Source: Pseudomonadota bacterium
GTDB taxonomy: Bacteria; Pseudomonadota; Alphaproteobacteria; Caulobacterales; Caulobacteraceae
DNA length: 39,113 bases
Assembly (NCBI GenBank): GCA_963205005.1
Contig: CAUJHW010000007.1
Coordinates: forward strand, 1-39,113
Direction of reading: 5' to 3'
Both the position numbers and the translations under genes were made by a program. The notes beneath the pieces were generated by a model. It did not search any database. It was not told the DNA's origin and saw nothing but the letters and a program-made list of their open reading frames with translations. Shown here piece by piece: positions 15,916-23,124 of this stretch (the first letter of the stretch is position 1; each line of letters begins with the position of its first letter).

Positions 15916-16706
15916 CAGAGGCCTTCGAATCGCTGGTCAACCACGGCGTGGGGAAGGATCACGCCCCAGCCGGGCGCCGCCTGCCCCTGCCCTACCGCCG
16001 CGCCAAGCGCGTAGCGGTTTTGGCGCGGCGCCAGCTTGTGGATCGCCTCCAACGCGGCATCGGGAACACGCAGACGTTCGCGCCGTGATTCCAGCCACCA
16101 GCCCGCCGCGCCGGCGGCCGTCGCATTGCCGTTGGCCGCCAAATATGCAGCAAGCCGCTCGGCGTCCAGACGCCCGACGAGGTCAAGGCTGTTGACCAGT
16201 TCCTCTGCGCCGCCGGCGAGATCCGGCCGGTCGAACAGATCGGCGACCGTCCGCTCCAGGGTCGTCACCGCCACGGCTTGGCCAAGGCGGTCGAAGGTGG
16301 TGACACTCTCCGGCCCGAGCGGGGTAGTGGGTCGCACGAAGCGGCAGGAAAATTCCGCAGTCTTGAAAAAGCCCGGCTCGCCCGGCGCGATCACCTGGAC
16401 ATCGAACTCGGCGGTGTAGGCATAACCGTGCAACTCGAGCGCGGAGTGGTAGCCGATCACGGCCTCCGGCCGCAGCCGCGAAGCGACGAGGAAGCGGTCC
16501 ACCCACCAGGTCGCTGGGTCGGCGTGCTTGGGAACCGAGGCGTAGAGTCCGCGGGCGATGCGTTTGATGTTTCCGGCTTTGACATGCTGGCTCAGCATAG
16601 CAGTGACCGTCTTCTCCGCTGGCGCGCGGCCGACCGCGCGCGCGTAGTCGGCCCGCGTGAACACCGGGGTGGCGCTGAAGAATGGAGCGGACAGGTTTTG
16701 GGACAT
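15915..16706 (-). CDS. abiEi: AbiEi antitoxin and autorepressor
   Basis: A 263-residue antitoxin. The N-terminal winged-helix domain (FTRADYARAV, MLSQHVKAGNIKRIARGLYA) binds the operator, and the larger C-terminal domain (ALELHGYAYT, TTLERTVADLFDRPDLAGG) controls the toxin without contact in known cases. The start used is ATG at 16706 (MSQNLSAPFF). An in-frame ATG at 16733 is ruled out because it lies inside the -10 box of the promoter, so it would not be transcribed. The pair with abiEii is complete. Confidence 0.88.
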   Translation of the reverse strand: MSQNLSAPFFSATPVFTRADYARAVGRAPAEKTVTAMLSQHVKAGNIKRIARGLYASVPKHADPATWWVDRFLVASRLRPEAVIGYHSALELHGYAYTAEFDVQVIAPGEPGFFKTAEFSCRFVRPTTPLGPESVTTFDRLGQAVAVTTLERTVADLFDRPDLAGGAEELVNSLDLVGRLDAERLAAYLAANGNATAAGAAGWWLESRRERLRVPDAALEAIHKLAPRQNRYALGAAVGQGQAAPGWGVILPHAVVDQRFEGL

Positions 16707-16726
16707 AAGCTCACGGAGGCCGGAGA

Positions 16727-16759
16727 AAGCCATATATAACCTATGGCTTGTGGCGTCAA
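16727..16759 (-). promoter_or_regulatory. abiE promoter and overlapping operator
   Basis: On the minus strand TTGACG (16759-16754) is followed after exactly 17 bp by TATATG (16736-16731), a strong sigma-70 pair. A perfect inverted repeat AAGCCATA/TATGGCTT (arms 16727-16734 and 16742-16749, spacer 7 bp) overlaps the -10 box and spacer. A bound repressor would block RNA polymerase. AbiEi family members repress their own promoter through inverted repeats, which fits. Confidence 0.8.
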
Positions 16760-16774
16760 AAATGAGTTACTCGG

Positions 16775-17800
16775 CTAAACGTCCGTCGACTGCGGCCAGT
16801 AGGAGTCAAGCACCGACCGGAGCGCGGTTTCCGCCTCGGACCGCGACGCGCCGCCGGCTAGCAGCAGGGTCAGCGTCACTTCCTTACGTTTGCGCCCATC
16901 GATCCGCAGGACCGGTGCGCCGCCCGCGGCGGTGACCACGTCCCCCGTCGATCCTGACCGCTTGGGGGATCCTGACTTCTTGGGGGGATCGACCGCAGCC
17001 TCCAGAAGCCGGATGACATCCTGAGGCTTTAGGGCGGTCCCCTCCCCTTTTCGGGCGGCGATGGCTATCGCTTCAGCCAGCACGCGGCGCTCGCGATCGT
17101 CCGGCTTGAGCAACGGCTTCAGCTGGGTGACGTGCTTGATCCTGAGCTCGTGCGGATCGGCGAACGCGGCCACCAGTGGGGCCGGCAGCCGGGCGAGATC
17201 GAGATAGCGGCTAAGCCAGGCCTCCGAGACGTTGAGGCGGGACGCCATGTCCTTCTGGCTTCCCCCGTAGTGGCGCCCGAGGGCCTTCAGGTAATCGCGC
17301 GCCCGTTCGATGTCACTGAGATCTTCGCGGGCTCGGTTCTCCAGGTCGGAAATCCGGAACGCCTCCTCGTCAGTGAGATCGCGCACCTCCACCAGGAACC
17401 GAAAGTCGGTGTAGTTATGCGCCCGAAGCCAGCTGACGGTCCAATGCCGGCGCGCGCCGCAGATGACCTCGAAGTCGATGTCCGGCACGCCGCGGACGCG
17501 GCGGACGATCGCCGGGACTTCCTGGCGGCCCTGGGCCTTGAAGCTCTCGATCAGGTCTGCGCAGCGGGTCTCATCCAGCGCGGCATAGTCGCGATTGTGC
17601 TCGCTCCAGAGCCGGCAGCGGGCCGGATCGACTTGCTCGATCGCTCGCCCCACGACGGCGCCGGAAGCCAACTCGGCCATTCGGTTCTCCCGGCTCGCCA
17701 GGATGCCGACTGGCATTCGGGTTGGGGCCTCCGGCTGGGGCGCGGCGGCGTCGAGCGAGCCCATCAATCCGGCAGCGAAGGAACGGTTCTTGGAGCTCAT
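16775..17800 (-). CDS. parB: Plasmid partition protein ParB
   Basis: A 341-residue ParB/RepB-type centromere-binding protein. The N-terminal domain contains DLIESFKAQGRQEVPAIVRR and VICGARRHWTVSWLRA (the GxRRxxA-type CTPase motif). It is followed by SDIERARDYLKALGRHYGGS and the helix-turn-helix KDMASRLNVSEAWLSRYLDL at ~185-205. The C-terminus likely dimerises. The start is ATG with AAAGGGTG upstream; the longer frame runs through the parS palindrome and is not coding. It lies 52 bp after parA and forms the parAB operon. The nearest parS site sits in the gap, about 20 bp before its start, so ParB could autoregulate. Confidence 0.93.
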   Translation of the reverse strand: MSSKNRSFAAGLMGSLDAAAPQPEAPTRMPVGILASRENRMAELASGAVVGRAIEQVDPARCRLWSEHNRDYAALDETRCADLIESFKAQGRQEVPAIVRRVRGVPDIDFEVICGARRHWTVSWLRAHNYTDFRFLVEVRDLTDEEAFRISDLENRAREDLSDIERARDYLKALGRHYGGSQKDMASRLNVSEAWLSRYLDLARLPAPLVAAFADPHELRIKHVTQLKPLLKPDDRERRVLAEAIAIAARKGEGTALKPQDVIRLLEAAVDPPKKSGSPKRSGSTGDVVTAAGGAPVLRIDGRKRKEVTLTLLLAGGASRSEAETALRSVLDSYWPQSTDV

Positions 17801-17820
17801 GAGCGCACCCTTTCGGCTCG

Positions 17821-17838
17821 AATTGCACCGGTGCAATT
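17821..17838. repeat. parS: parS-like site 1 (18-bp palindrome) between parA and parB
   Basis: AATTGCACCGGTGCAATT, a perfect palindrome. The same sequence or close variants occur at three sites upstream of parA and nowhere else I can see. This is the expected pattern for the centromere sites bound by the plasmid ParB. Confidence 0.85.
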
Positions 17839-17852
17839 TCCATATCCGCGGG

Positions 17853-19055
17853 TCATGCGTGGCCCTCCTTGCGAAGGCGTTCCACATGGCTCGGCCAGGT
17901 CTGGCGTACGTCGAGGAGGATCTCCTCGTTGACCCCATTGAGGTAGGTAAGGCACCGGTCGCGCACCGACTTGCTGGTCATCGGGCTGTTCATTTCATAG
18001 ACGGTCATCAGGCGCGCCGTGACGTTGTCGATCTCGGCCGAGTCCTTCATGGGCGTCCGGATCATGGCCAGGCCGAAGACCTGGCGCATGAGCGCAAGCA
18101 GCTCCTTCTGCATCGACTTGTTCTCATCGACCTTGGAGGCGACGATCCGAACGAAGTTAAGGTCGGGAGCGAGGTCGCGCGACGCTAGCTGATTGAGCGT
18201 CTCGTCGAGCATGGTGAGAAACGCGGCGGTCGAGGAGAAGTCCATCACCGTCGGCGGGACCGGGATCACCAGGGCGTTCGCAGCCCGCAGCACGGACAAG
18301 GAGATGGCGCCCAGCGCCGGCGGAGGGTCGAGGATGATCACGTCGAACTGGTCGGCGATCGAGGCGATGCCCTGGGCCAGCCGGTCGAGCAGCCGCCCTC
18401 CCCCGCGCGCCATTCGCGCAGCCAACTCGTACTCGGATTGGAACAGGTGCAGGTTGGCGGGGATCAGCTTCAATCCATCGAAGTGGGTGTCGAGCAGCGC
18501 GTAGTCGAGCGAGCGTTTGTCGTCTTCGCGCAGGAACGGATAGAGCGTCTGGTCCTCGGTCAGGTCGAGGTCGGGCACGTAACCGAATAGGGTAGTGCTA
18601 GAGGCCTGACTGTCGCAGTCGATCAGCGCTACCCGGTAGCCCCGGATCGCCATGTATTGAGCGAGGTGAACCGACAGCGTGGACTTGCCGACCCCGCCCT
18701 TGAAGTTCTGGACGGCGATAACCGCGCAGGGATCCTCAGGCTTGCGCCACGGCCGCGTACCGAACACGCCGCGCATGTCGTTCACCTGCGCCAGCGTGTA
18801 GCCCACCCGGCGATTGGTTTGGGTGCGCGGCGGCTCGGGAAGCCGGCCATCCTTCTCTGCATCACGAATCGCCGCCGGCGTTCGGCCGACCAGCTCGGCC
18901 GCCTCGCTGATCGAGAAGAGCGGCTCGCGGCGCTCACCGGACCGCGCCGCCCGTGCGGCGTCCCGCAGGTTCTCAACCACGGCCGAGGCCCGGCGCGCCA
19001 GCTGCGAGACCGGTCCGGCGAGAGAGGGGGCGGATGCTTCCGCGATGTTCGACAT
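17853..19055 (-). CDS. parA: Plasmid partition ATPase ParA with N-terminal helix-turn-helix
   Basis: A 400-residue type Ia ParA, the ATPase that moves plasmid copies apart by forming dynamic patches on the nucleoid. Residues ~46-95 form a MerR-like helix-turn-helix (PLFSISEAAELVGRTPAAIR, YTLAQVNDMRGVFG), which usually represses the par promoter. The deviant Walker A is KGGVGKST at 119-126, the A' motif is ALIDCDSQASSTTLFG, and the B motif is DVIILDPPPALG. The start is ATG with GAGG six bases upstream. Length is typical for plasmid ParA. The region upstream holds three parS-like sites and reverse iterons. Confidence 0.95.
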   Translation of the reverse strand: MSNIAEASAPSLAGPVSQLARRASAVVENLRDAARAARSGERREPLFSISEAAELVGRTPAAIRDAEKDGRLPEPPRTQTNRRVGYTLAQVNDMRGVFGTRPWRKPEDPCAVIAVQNFKGGVGKSTLSVHLAQYMAIRGYRVALIDCDSQASSTTLFGYVPDLDLTEDQTLYPFLREDDKRSLDYALLDTHFDGLKLIPANLHLFQSEYELAARMARGGGRLLDRLAQGIASIADQFDVIILDPPPALGAISLSVLRAANALVIPVPPTVMDFSSTAAFLTMLDETLNQLASRDLAPDLNFVRIVASKVDENKSMQKELLALMRQVFGLAMIRTPMKDSAEIDNVTARLMTVYEMNSPMTSKSVRDRCLTYLNGVNEEILLDVRQTWPSHVERLRKEGHA

Positions 19056-19212
19056 GGGACCTCACAGCCTCCCGGCAGGTTTCGAAAATCCGGCTCCAAC
19101 TGTCTAAAAAGCGAAAGTGGGGCCGCCTGGACGCTATAAGCGCTTTGTTAAGGGCGCGTTAACGCTACGAGAGCCAGTTCAATCCCGATTCCAGATTTTC
19201 GGCCAGACCTAT

Positions 19213-19228
19213 CCTGACCCTTTGGGGG
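19213..19228 (-). repeat. Extra iteron in reverse orientation, upstream of parA
   Basis: CCTGACCCTTTGGGGG is the reverse complement form of the origin iteron CCCCCAATCGGTCAGG with two mismatches. A weaker relative, CCTGACGGGTGCCGGG, follows at 19233-19248. Both lie between parA and the parS sites, about 1.6 kb from the main iteron array. Confidence 0.65.
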
Positions 19229-19263
19229 CTACCCTGACGGGTGCCGGGCTCTGTCGATGGTCA

Positions 19264-19281
19264 AATTGCACCCGTACAATT
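19264..19281. repeat. parS: parS-like site 2
   Basis: AATTGCACCCGTACAATT, matching the palindrome at 17821 except for two positions on the right half. It is ~210 bp upstream of the parA start. Confidence 0.75.
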
Positions 19282-19370
19282 GCTCGCGCCAGTAACCAGA
19301 CCCGCTAATATGGACGCGAGGGGTCGGTGGCGCCCGAAGACGTTCATTGCATGATCCGTGGCGGCGCTAT

Positions 19371-19386
19371 CCTGACCGCACGGGGG
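19371..19386 (-). repeat. Extra iteron in reverse orientation between parS-like sites
   Basis: CCTGACCGCACGGGGG is the reverse complement form of the GCGC-type origin iteron CCCCCGCGCGGTCAGG with one mismatch. It sits between parS-like sites 2 and 3. Confidence 0.7.
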
Positions 19387-19414
19387 ACGCTCCCTACCTC
19401 CCAGTGTGCGAGCA

Positions 19415-19432
19415 AATTGCACCCGTGCAATT
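19415..19432. repeat. parS: parS-like site 3
   Basis: AATTGCACCCGTGCAATT, one mismatch from the perfect palindrome. It starts 151 bp from site 2. Confidence 0.8.
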
Positions 19433-19547
19433 CCGCTACCGGTCTCTGCGTGATGACGACCGCCTCCGACCGGGGACGAGCCGCAGAGGACGACCGCCAA
19501 CAGAGCGGAGGTCTGGCTTCCATGGTAGCGTGAAGGGCGCGTTTCCG

Positions 19548-19573
19548 GCGCAATTGCACCGGTGCAATTGCGC
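19548..19573. repeat. parS: parS-like site 4, extended 26-bp palindrome at the end of rep
   Basis: The 18-bp core AATTGCACCGGTGCAATT at 19552-19569 is flanked by GCGC on both sides, so the palindrome is perfect over 26 bp. It is the longest and most symmetric of the four sites and ends 5 bp from the rep stop codon. It starts 137 bp from site 3. Confidence 0.85.
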
Positions 19574-19578
19574 TCTCT

Positions 19579-20706
19579 CTAGGGTCGGCCGCGACGTGCG
19601 GCGAAGGCCTGGCAGAAACCCGTCCAGGACTTCAAAAGCTTCTGGCCGGTAAGGCCGTCGAGGCGCGCGCCCATCTGTTCTCGATAGGCGGCCGCGATCA
19701 GGTCCCGGTCCCAGCCGCCCCCATGCGCCCTGGCGATCTCACCGAAGGGACCCGACCCATACTGCAAGCTACCGCTGGGAAATCCGACGCTCCCGTCCGA
19801 CCGCACGGCCTGAGCCGGCTGCGGCGCCGCACGGAGCGGCACGGTCCGAGGCGGGGCGGGGAGGGCAGGAGCCTCCGCCACAATCTCTTCGACGGCGCCG
19901 TCCCGCCGTGCCTCGCGGCCCGCAGCGTGCCGTTCGATCTCGGCCACGGTGAGCAACTGCTCGGGCGCGGTCTTGGGATGGAAGTGGAACTCGATCTCCA
20001 CGATCGCCCGGCCACGGCGAATCTCTCGCCAATCCACGGTGAAGTGGGCCAGGTGATCGATCTCGGCCTTGGCCTTGCTTAGGACCTTGCGTCGCAGCTG
20101 GGCGAAATCCTTGTAGAGTTCGGGCGCGATACCGAAGGCCGCCCGAACAGCGGTCATGTCGGCGCGCCAGGTGGATTGCCGGCGGTGGAGTCGCAGGGCG
20201 CCCATCTCGTAGAGCCGCAGGGCGTAGCTCGAACGAAAGCCCAGAATGGCTTGCCGATTGAGCACCGCGTAGGTTTCGGACTCCCGGATCAGCCGCCGCG
20301 CGTCAGGAGTGAACTCCCATTCAATCCAGCCGCTATCACCGCCCTCTTCCTCAGCTTCCTCGCGCGAGGACTGGATCAGGGCGAAGCGTTTGGTGGCTTT
20401 GCGACCCCGCCAGGACAGGTCATCGATCGCAAACAGCGTTCGGTGCAGTTCCTCGAGCATGTCGGAGATGCGCTCGTTGCCCTTGTGGCCGCGGCGAATC
20501 TCCGACTTGCGCATTTTGTGGGCCATGGGCTGCCAGCCGTCGCCACCGGCGGTCAGGATCATCAGGGCCAGGAGGCGAGCGGCCGTCAGGCTCAGAGACT
20601 GGCCTCTGACGAACCTGACCTCGACCAAATTGCCCGGCTTGGCGAAGTCCTCGCCGTCGCGCACCTTTAGGGCGTGCGCCACCCGCATAGCGCGGCCGGG
20701 CACCAA
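19579..20706 (-). CDS. rep: Plasmid replication initiator (Rep_3/RepB-like, two winged-helix domains)
   Basis: About 375 residues. The initiator binds iterons at oriV and opens the origin. Recognisable segments: LVEVRFVRGQSLSLTAARLL near the start, WIEWEFTPDARRLIRE, then RSSYALRLYEMGALRLHRRQ and DFAQLRRKVLSKAKAEIDH, the pattern of Rep_3-type WH1/WH2 domains. A Pro/Ala-rich linker leads to a C-terminal extension of ~90 residues. The start is uncertain: TTG at 20706 or the following GTG has GAGGG just upstream, and the first ATG is at 20688. Five iterons lie about 130 bp upstream, the expected arrangement for such a replicon. Confidence 0.87.
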   Translation of the reverse strand: MVPGRAMRVAHALKVRDGEDFAKPGNLVEVRFVRGQSLSLTAARLLALMILTAGGDGWQPMAHKMRKSEIRRGHKGNERISDMLEELHRTLFAIDDLSWRGRKATKRFALIQSSREEAEEEGGDSGWIEWEFTPDARRLIRESETYAVLNRQAILGFRSSYALRLYEMGALRLHRRQSTWRADMTAVRAAFGIAPELYKDFAQLRRKVLSKAKAEIDHLAHFTVDWREIRRGRAIVEIEFHFHPKTAPEQLLTVAEIERHAAGREARRDGAVEEIVAEAPALPAPPRTVPLRAAPQPAQAVRSDGSVGFPSGSLQYGSGPFGEIARAHGGGWDRDLIAAAYREQMGARLDGLTGQKLLKSWTGFCQAFAARRGRP

Positions 20707-20833
20707 ACCCTCGGCGGTTTCAGCGTCGGCAATGTCGGCGTCGTCTTGCAGGGCGAATCCTCGGAGTCGATCAGTCCATCATTCCTGACCTCGAATTATT
20801 TCGCAAGACAGGATAGGTTCGGCTCGCGGCCCG

Positions 20834-20933
20834 CCCCCAATCGGTCAGGTTCCCCCGACCGGTCAGGACAAGGCCCCCAATCGGTCAGGTCAGACCCCCC
20901 GCGCGGTCAGGCAAACGCCCCCGCGCGGACAGG
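20834..20933 (+). repeat. oriV: oriV: five iterons
   Basis: Five 16-bp direct repeats begin at 20834, 20852, 20874, 20896 and 20918: CCCCCAATCGGTCAGG, CCCCCGACCGGTCAGG, CCCCCAATCGGTCAGG, CCCCCGCGCGGTCAGG and CCCCCGCGCGGACAGG. Spacing is 18, 22, 22 and 22 bp, so the last four are on the same helical face. An AT-richer segment follows at 20942-21060 and is the likely melting region. I see no good DnaA box. The array lies upstream of rep and is the probable replication origin. Confidence 0.88.
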
Positions 20934-21003
20934 ATGATCCGTACAACCATTTGTTTTAACGCAGGATATGGCCGTCTGAATCTGAATCTAAGAATCTAGA
21001 AAT

Positions 21004-21025
21004 CCCGCTGCGTGTCCGCAGCGGG
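21004..21025. terminator. Hairpin between oriV and ssb
   Basis: CCCGCTGCG and CGCAGCGGG form a perfect 9-bp stem with a 4-base loop. CGTGTTTC follows on the plus strand. It may be a second stop for ssb transcripts or an origin boundary element. Confidence 0.45.
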
Positions 21026-21061
21026 CGTGTTTCAAAATTTAAGTCTCAAGAAAAGCGGAGA

Positions 21062-21087
21062 GCCCCGCCCGGTTTCCCGGGCGGGGC
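21062..21087 (-). terminator. Intrinsic terminator of ssb
   Basis: GCCCCGCCCGG and CCGGGCGGGGC form an 11-bp perfect stem with a 4-base loop, 8 bp after the ssb stop on the minus strand. A CTTTTC run follows shortly after. Confidence 0.7.
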
Positions 21088-21094
21088 CTTAGCT

Positions 21095-21460
21095 CTATTC
21101 GCTTTCGGCGGGGTTCTGCTCGGGCCGGTCCAGGGACCGCAGTTCATGCTGCGGCGTGGCCACCACGACCTTGGAGAAGAACCGTTCCACACCGTCCTTG
21201 TCGGTGTAGCGGTCGTGCCGGATCTCTCCCTCGACGAACACCTTCGAGCCCTTCGGCAGCCCCTTGGACCCGAGCCAGCCCACCGTGCCCTGGTTCCAGA
21301 TCTCGACCTGGTGCCAGGTCGTGTAGTCCTTCCGCTCGCCGCCCGCCTTCGTGTAGCGGTTGGTGGCGACCCGCAGGGTGGCGACCTTCTTGCCGCCTGA
21401 AGTGGTGCGAATTTCCGCTTCGGCTCCGGTGAAACCGATCAATTGGACCTTGTTCAGCAT
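21095..21460 (-). CDS. ssb: Single-stranded DNA-binding protein
   Basis: A 121-residue OB-fold SSB that coats single-stranded DNA during replication and after plasmid entry. It has the family opening MLNKVQLIGFTGAEAEIRTT, then KVATLRVATNRYTK, TTWHQVEIWNQG, GLPKGSKVFVEGEIRHDRYT and FFSKVVVATPQHELRSLDR. The C-terminal tail is short, though the acidic end PAESE may still act as the partner-binding tip. The start is the second ATG of the open frame; the upstream 20 residues are not SSB-like. A ~180-bp leader shared with the gene at 22288 lies upstream, and a strong terminator follows. Confidence 0.95.
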   Translation of the reverse strand: MLNKVQLIGFTGAEAEIRTTSGGKKVATLRVATNRYTKAGGERKDYTTWHQVEIWNQGTVGWLGSKGLPKGSKVFVEGEIRHDRYTDKDGVERFFSKVVVATPQHELRSLDRPEQNPAESE

Positions 21461-21510
21461 CGTCTTACTCCATCTGCCGCCAGGGAAATCCCGGCGGCTC
21501 GCGGTCCCTG

Positions 21511-21690
21511 CCGCGATCACGCGACCTGCAAGGGCGGGGATGAGGGACAGGCCAAAGCCCGGTCCGGTTGGAAACCGGCCTGCACGGAGCGCAGCGGAGG
21601 AAGGCCGGAGGATCCATCCGGTCCGCCACGCGCAGCGGGGTCGGCTTTGACCTGGACCGCCCCGACCTAGGTTGAAGTGATTGATCGCGC
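21511..21690 (-). repeat. Type B leader, copy 1 (upstream of ssb)
   Basis: An imperfect direct repeat of 22552-22728. Shared blocks on the minus strand, in order: CGATCAATC, AACCTAGG, a GGTCAAAG-CGACC block, a GCTGCGCT motif, GCAGGCCGGTTTCC, CTTTGGCC and then GGTCGCG with GATCGCGG. A large part can fold into GC-rich stems. It ends ~50 bp before the ssb start. The common position upstream of two genes suggests a regulatory leader or promoter element. Confidence 0.65.
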
Positions 21691-22257
21691 GGACCGCACC
21701 CCGCCGGGCGTCACAACGGCTTGGAGATGATCAGAACAAGGACCACGAGGGCACGGGGCGACGCGGATCGTTGAACACAAGGCAAGGGTCGCCGCCCGCC
21801 GGCACCTCTGATTGACGACCGCAGGGTGGGCGAGGGGAGGGGGCTGAACTCGGCCCTCCTGGCCGCCCTGGAACCCGGTGCGGGGGCTGACCCGCCCAGG
21901 GGAGAAGGGATCGCTGCGTTCGTCCAGCCGGGGAGATGGCTGACAGAAGAACCGTCAGGTATGGGGTCGGTCGCCCGGTCCAGGGCGTGCCACCGCGGTG
22001 CATACGCACATCGCGGGCCTTCCAAGCCGGCATTGGCGTCTCGGAGATATGCTCGGCCCCGCCCGGTTCGCCGGGCGGGCTGTTGACTTCAATCTCGCCG
22101 GATCACGCACCCGTTCGAGGCCTCCAAGGCTCGACGTCAGAACGAATCACCAACCCCAAGGCTGAGTGGCTGCCGGCCTGCCTGACACAAGGACTTGGAT
22201 TCCGTTCGGCGCCTGTTCCGCCGGTTTACCCAGAATTGGGAGAAGGGCAGGGGGAAC
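21691..22257. other. No gene recognised; one strong hairpin
   Basis: About 570 bp without a convincing gene. Open frames on both strands are Arg/Pro/Gly-rich and lack ribosome-binding sites. The one clear element is a perfect hairpin CCCGCCCGG-TTCG-CCGGGCGGG at 22058-22079, followed by CTGTTGACTTC on the plus strand. This could be a terminator for an unrecognised plus-strand transcript or small RNA. Confidence 0.4.
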
Positions 22258-22279
22258 GGCGCCCGCCGAAGCGGGCGCC
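22258..22279 (-). terminator. Hairpin after the 73-residue gene
   Basis: GGCGCCCGC and GCGGGCGCC form a perfect 9-bp stem around a CGAA tetraloop, 9 bp beyond the stop codon of the minus-strand gene. There is no long T-run, so termination may be partial. Confidence 0.5.
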
Positions 22280-22287
22280 GAGCCAGG

Positions 22288-22509
22288 TCAGTGCTGCGGG
22301 CTGCCCGTCCGCAGGTGGATCATCTGGTGGAAGTAGGCGATGGCGGCCGTGTCGAGCTCAAAGGGGATCGCGGTGATCTCCTCCTGACGGTCCAGCTCCT
22401 CGGCGATGGCCAGAAGGTCCCAGCATTCGGCGACCACATACCAGCTGCCGGTGTCATAGAAGTCGTGGGCGTGTTGATAAACCGCTTGAGCCATCCCCAT
22501 GCTGACCAT
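22288..22509 (-). CDS. Small conserved hypothetical protein
   Basis: Seventy-three residues (MVSMGMAQAVYQHAHDFYDT, SWYVVAECWDLLAIAEEL, then FELDTAAIAYFHQMI). It is helical and rich in aromatic residues. The ATG is preceded by a clear ribosome-binding site (GAGGGAGACGAAAG); a second ATG three codons later is also possible. It carries the same ~180-bp type B leader as ssb and is followed by a perfect hairpin. I do not recognise a named family. Shared leader and location suggest it belongs with the plasmid-establishment genes. Confidence 0.65.
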   Translation of the reverse strand: MVSMGMAQAVYQHAHDFYDTGSWYVVAECWDLLAIAEELDRQEEITAIPFELDTAAIAYFHQMIHLRTGSPQH

Positions 22510-22551
22510 CTTTCGTCTCCCTCTTGCGCTGCCGGATCTGCGGGCTCGTTC

Positions 22552-22728
22552 CCGCGATCTCGCGACCGCCCAGGGCGGGTGAAAGGGAGGGGCCAAAGGA
22601 CGAATCCCCGTGGAAACCGGCCTGCAGCGCAGCGAAGGTCGGTGGGTCCACGGGGGTTCGCCTCGCCCAGGCGAGGTCGCCTTTGACCCAGACCGTCCCG
22701 TCCTAGGTTCGTGAGATTGATCGCGGAC
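22552..22728 (-). repeat. Type B leader, copy 2 (upstream of the 73-residue gene)
   Basis: Matches 21511-21690 block by block (GATCAATC, ACCTAGGAC, GGTCAAAGGCGACC, CGCTGCGCTGCAGGCCGG, TTTCC, CTTTGGCCCC, GGTCGCGAGATCGCGG). CCCCGTGG and CCACGGGG enclose the GCTGCGCT motif as the arms of a long stem. It ends ~40 bp before the ribosome-binding site. Confidence 0.65.
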
Positions 22729-23124
22729 GAGTTCGATCCCGCGGCGCCCAACCTGGGAGACGATTGGCGGCTCGGTGCTGGCGCCGACATGCGGATCACC
22801 ACAGCCAGACCGCTGACGCCCTCAGCGCCTTGGGCGCCCCCTTGCGGAACCCTCACAGGCGCTGGCGATGGCGACATCCTCGGGGTGAGCGGCGCAGTGC
22901 CGGGCCCGCCCTCTGAACCCATCGGTTCTCACCGCCGTCCGCGCCGACAGGCAGGCTCCCGCCAAAATCGGCGATTGGTGGCCCTGAGACCCATCTCCTG
23001 GTGATCTGTACGACAGCGACCCGCGGCGCGGCCCGAGGCGGGGCGGGGCGGGGCGCCGGCAAGAGGGGTTTTCCCGACGGGAAGCTAGGAAGCTGAAGCG
23101 CAGCGCCCCTCCACCCTTTCATTC
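22729..23124. other. No gene recognised; G-rich tract
   Basis: About 400 bp with no convincing gene. A tract of GGCGGGGCGGGGCGGGG type at ~23035-23055 has one short and three 4-base G runs and might form a four-stranded structure on the plus strand. No promoter or RNA gene was recognised. Confidence 0.35.

Noticed and set aside
20834..20933. CRISPR array instead of iterons
   Set aside because: Repeats are 16 bp at 18-22 bp periods with almost no spacer, next to rep and without cas genes, so they are origin iterons.
20942..21060. DnaA boxes in the AT-rich segment by the iterons
   Set aside because: No nonamer close to TTATCCACA was found on either strand.
21711..22025. 104-codon minus-strand frame ending in a hydrophobic tail
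   Set aside because: Pro/Ser/Arg-rich composition, no ribosome-binding site, and the hydrophobic tail is too short to support a membrane protein.
23035..23055. Canonical G-quadruplex
   Set aside because: Only three runs of four G plus one of two, so it does not meet the four-run rule; kept only as a note.
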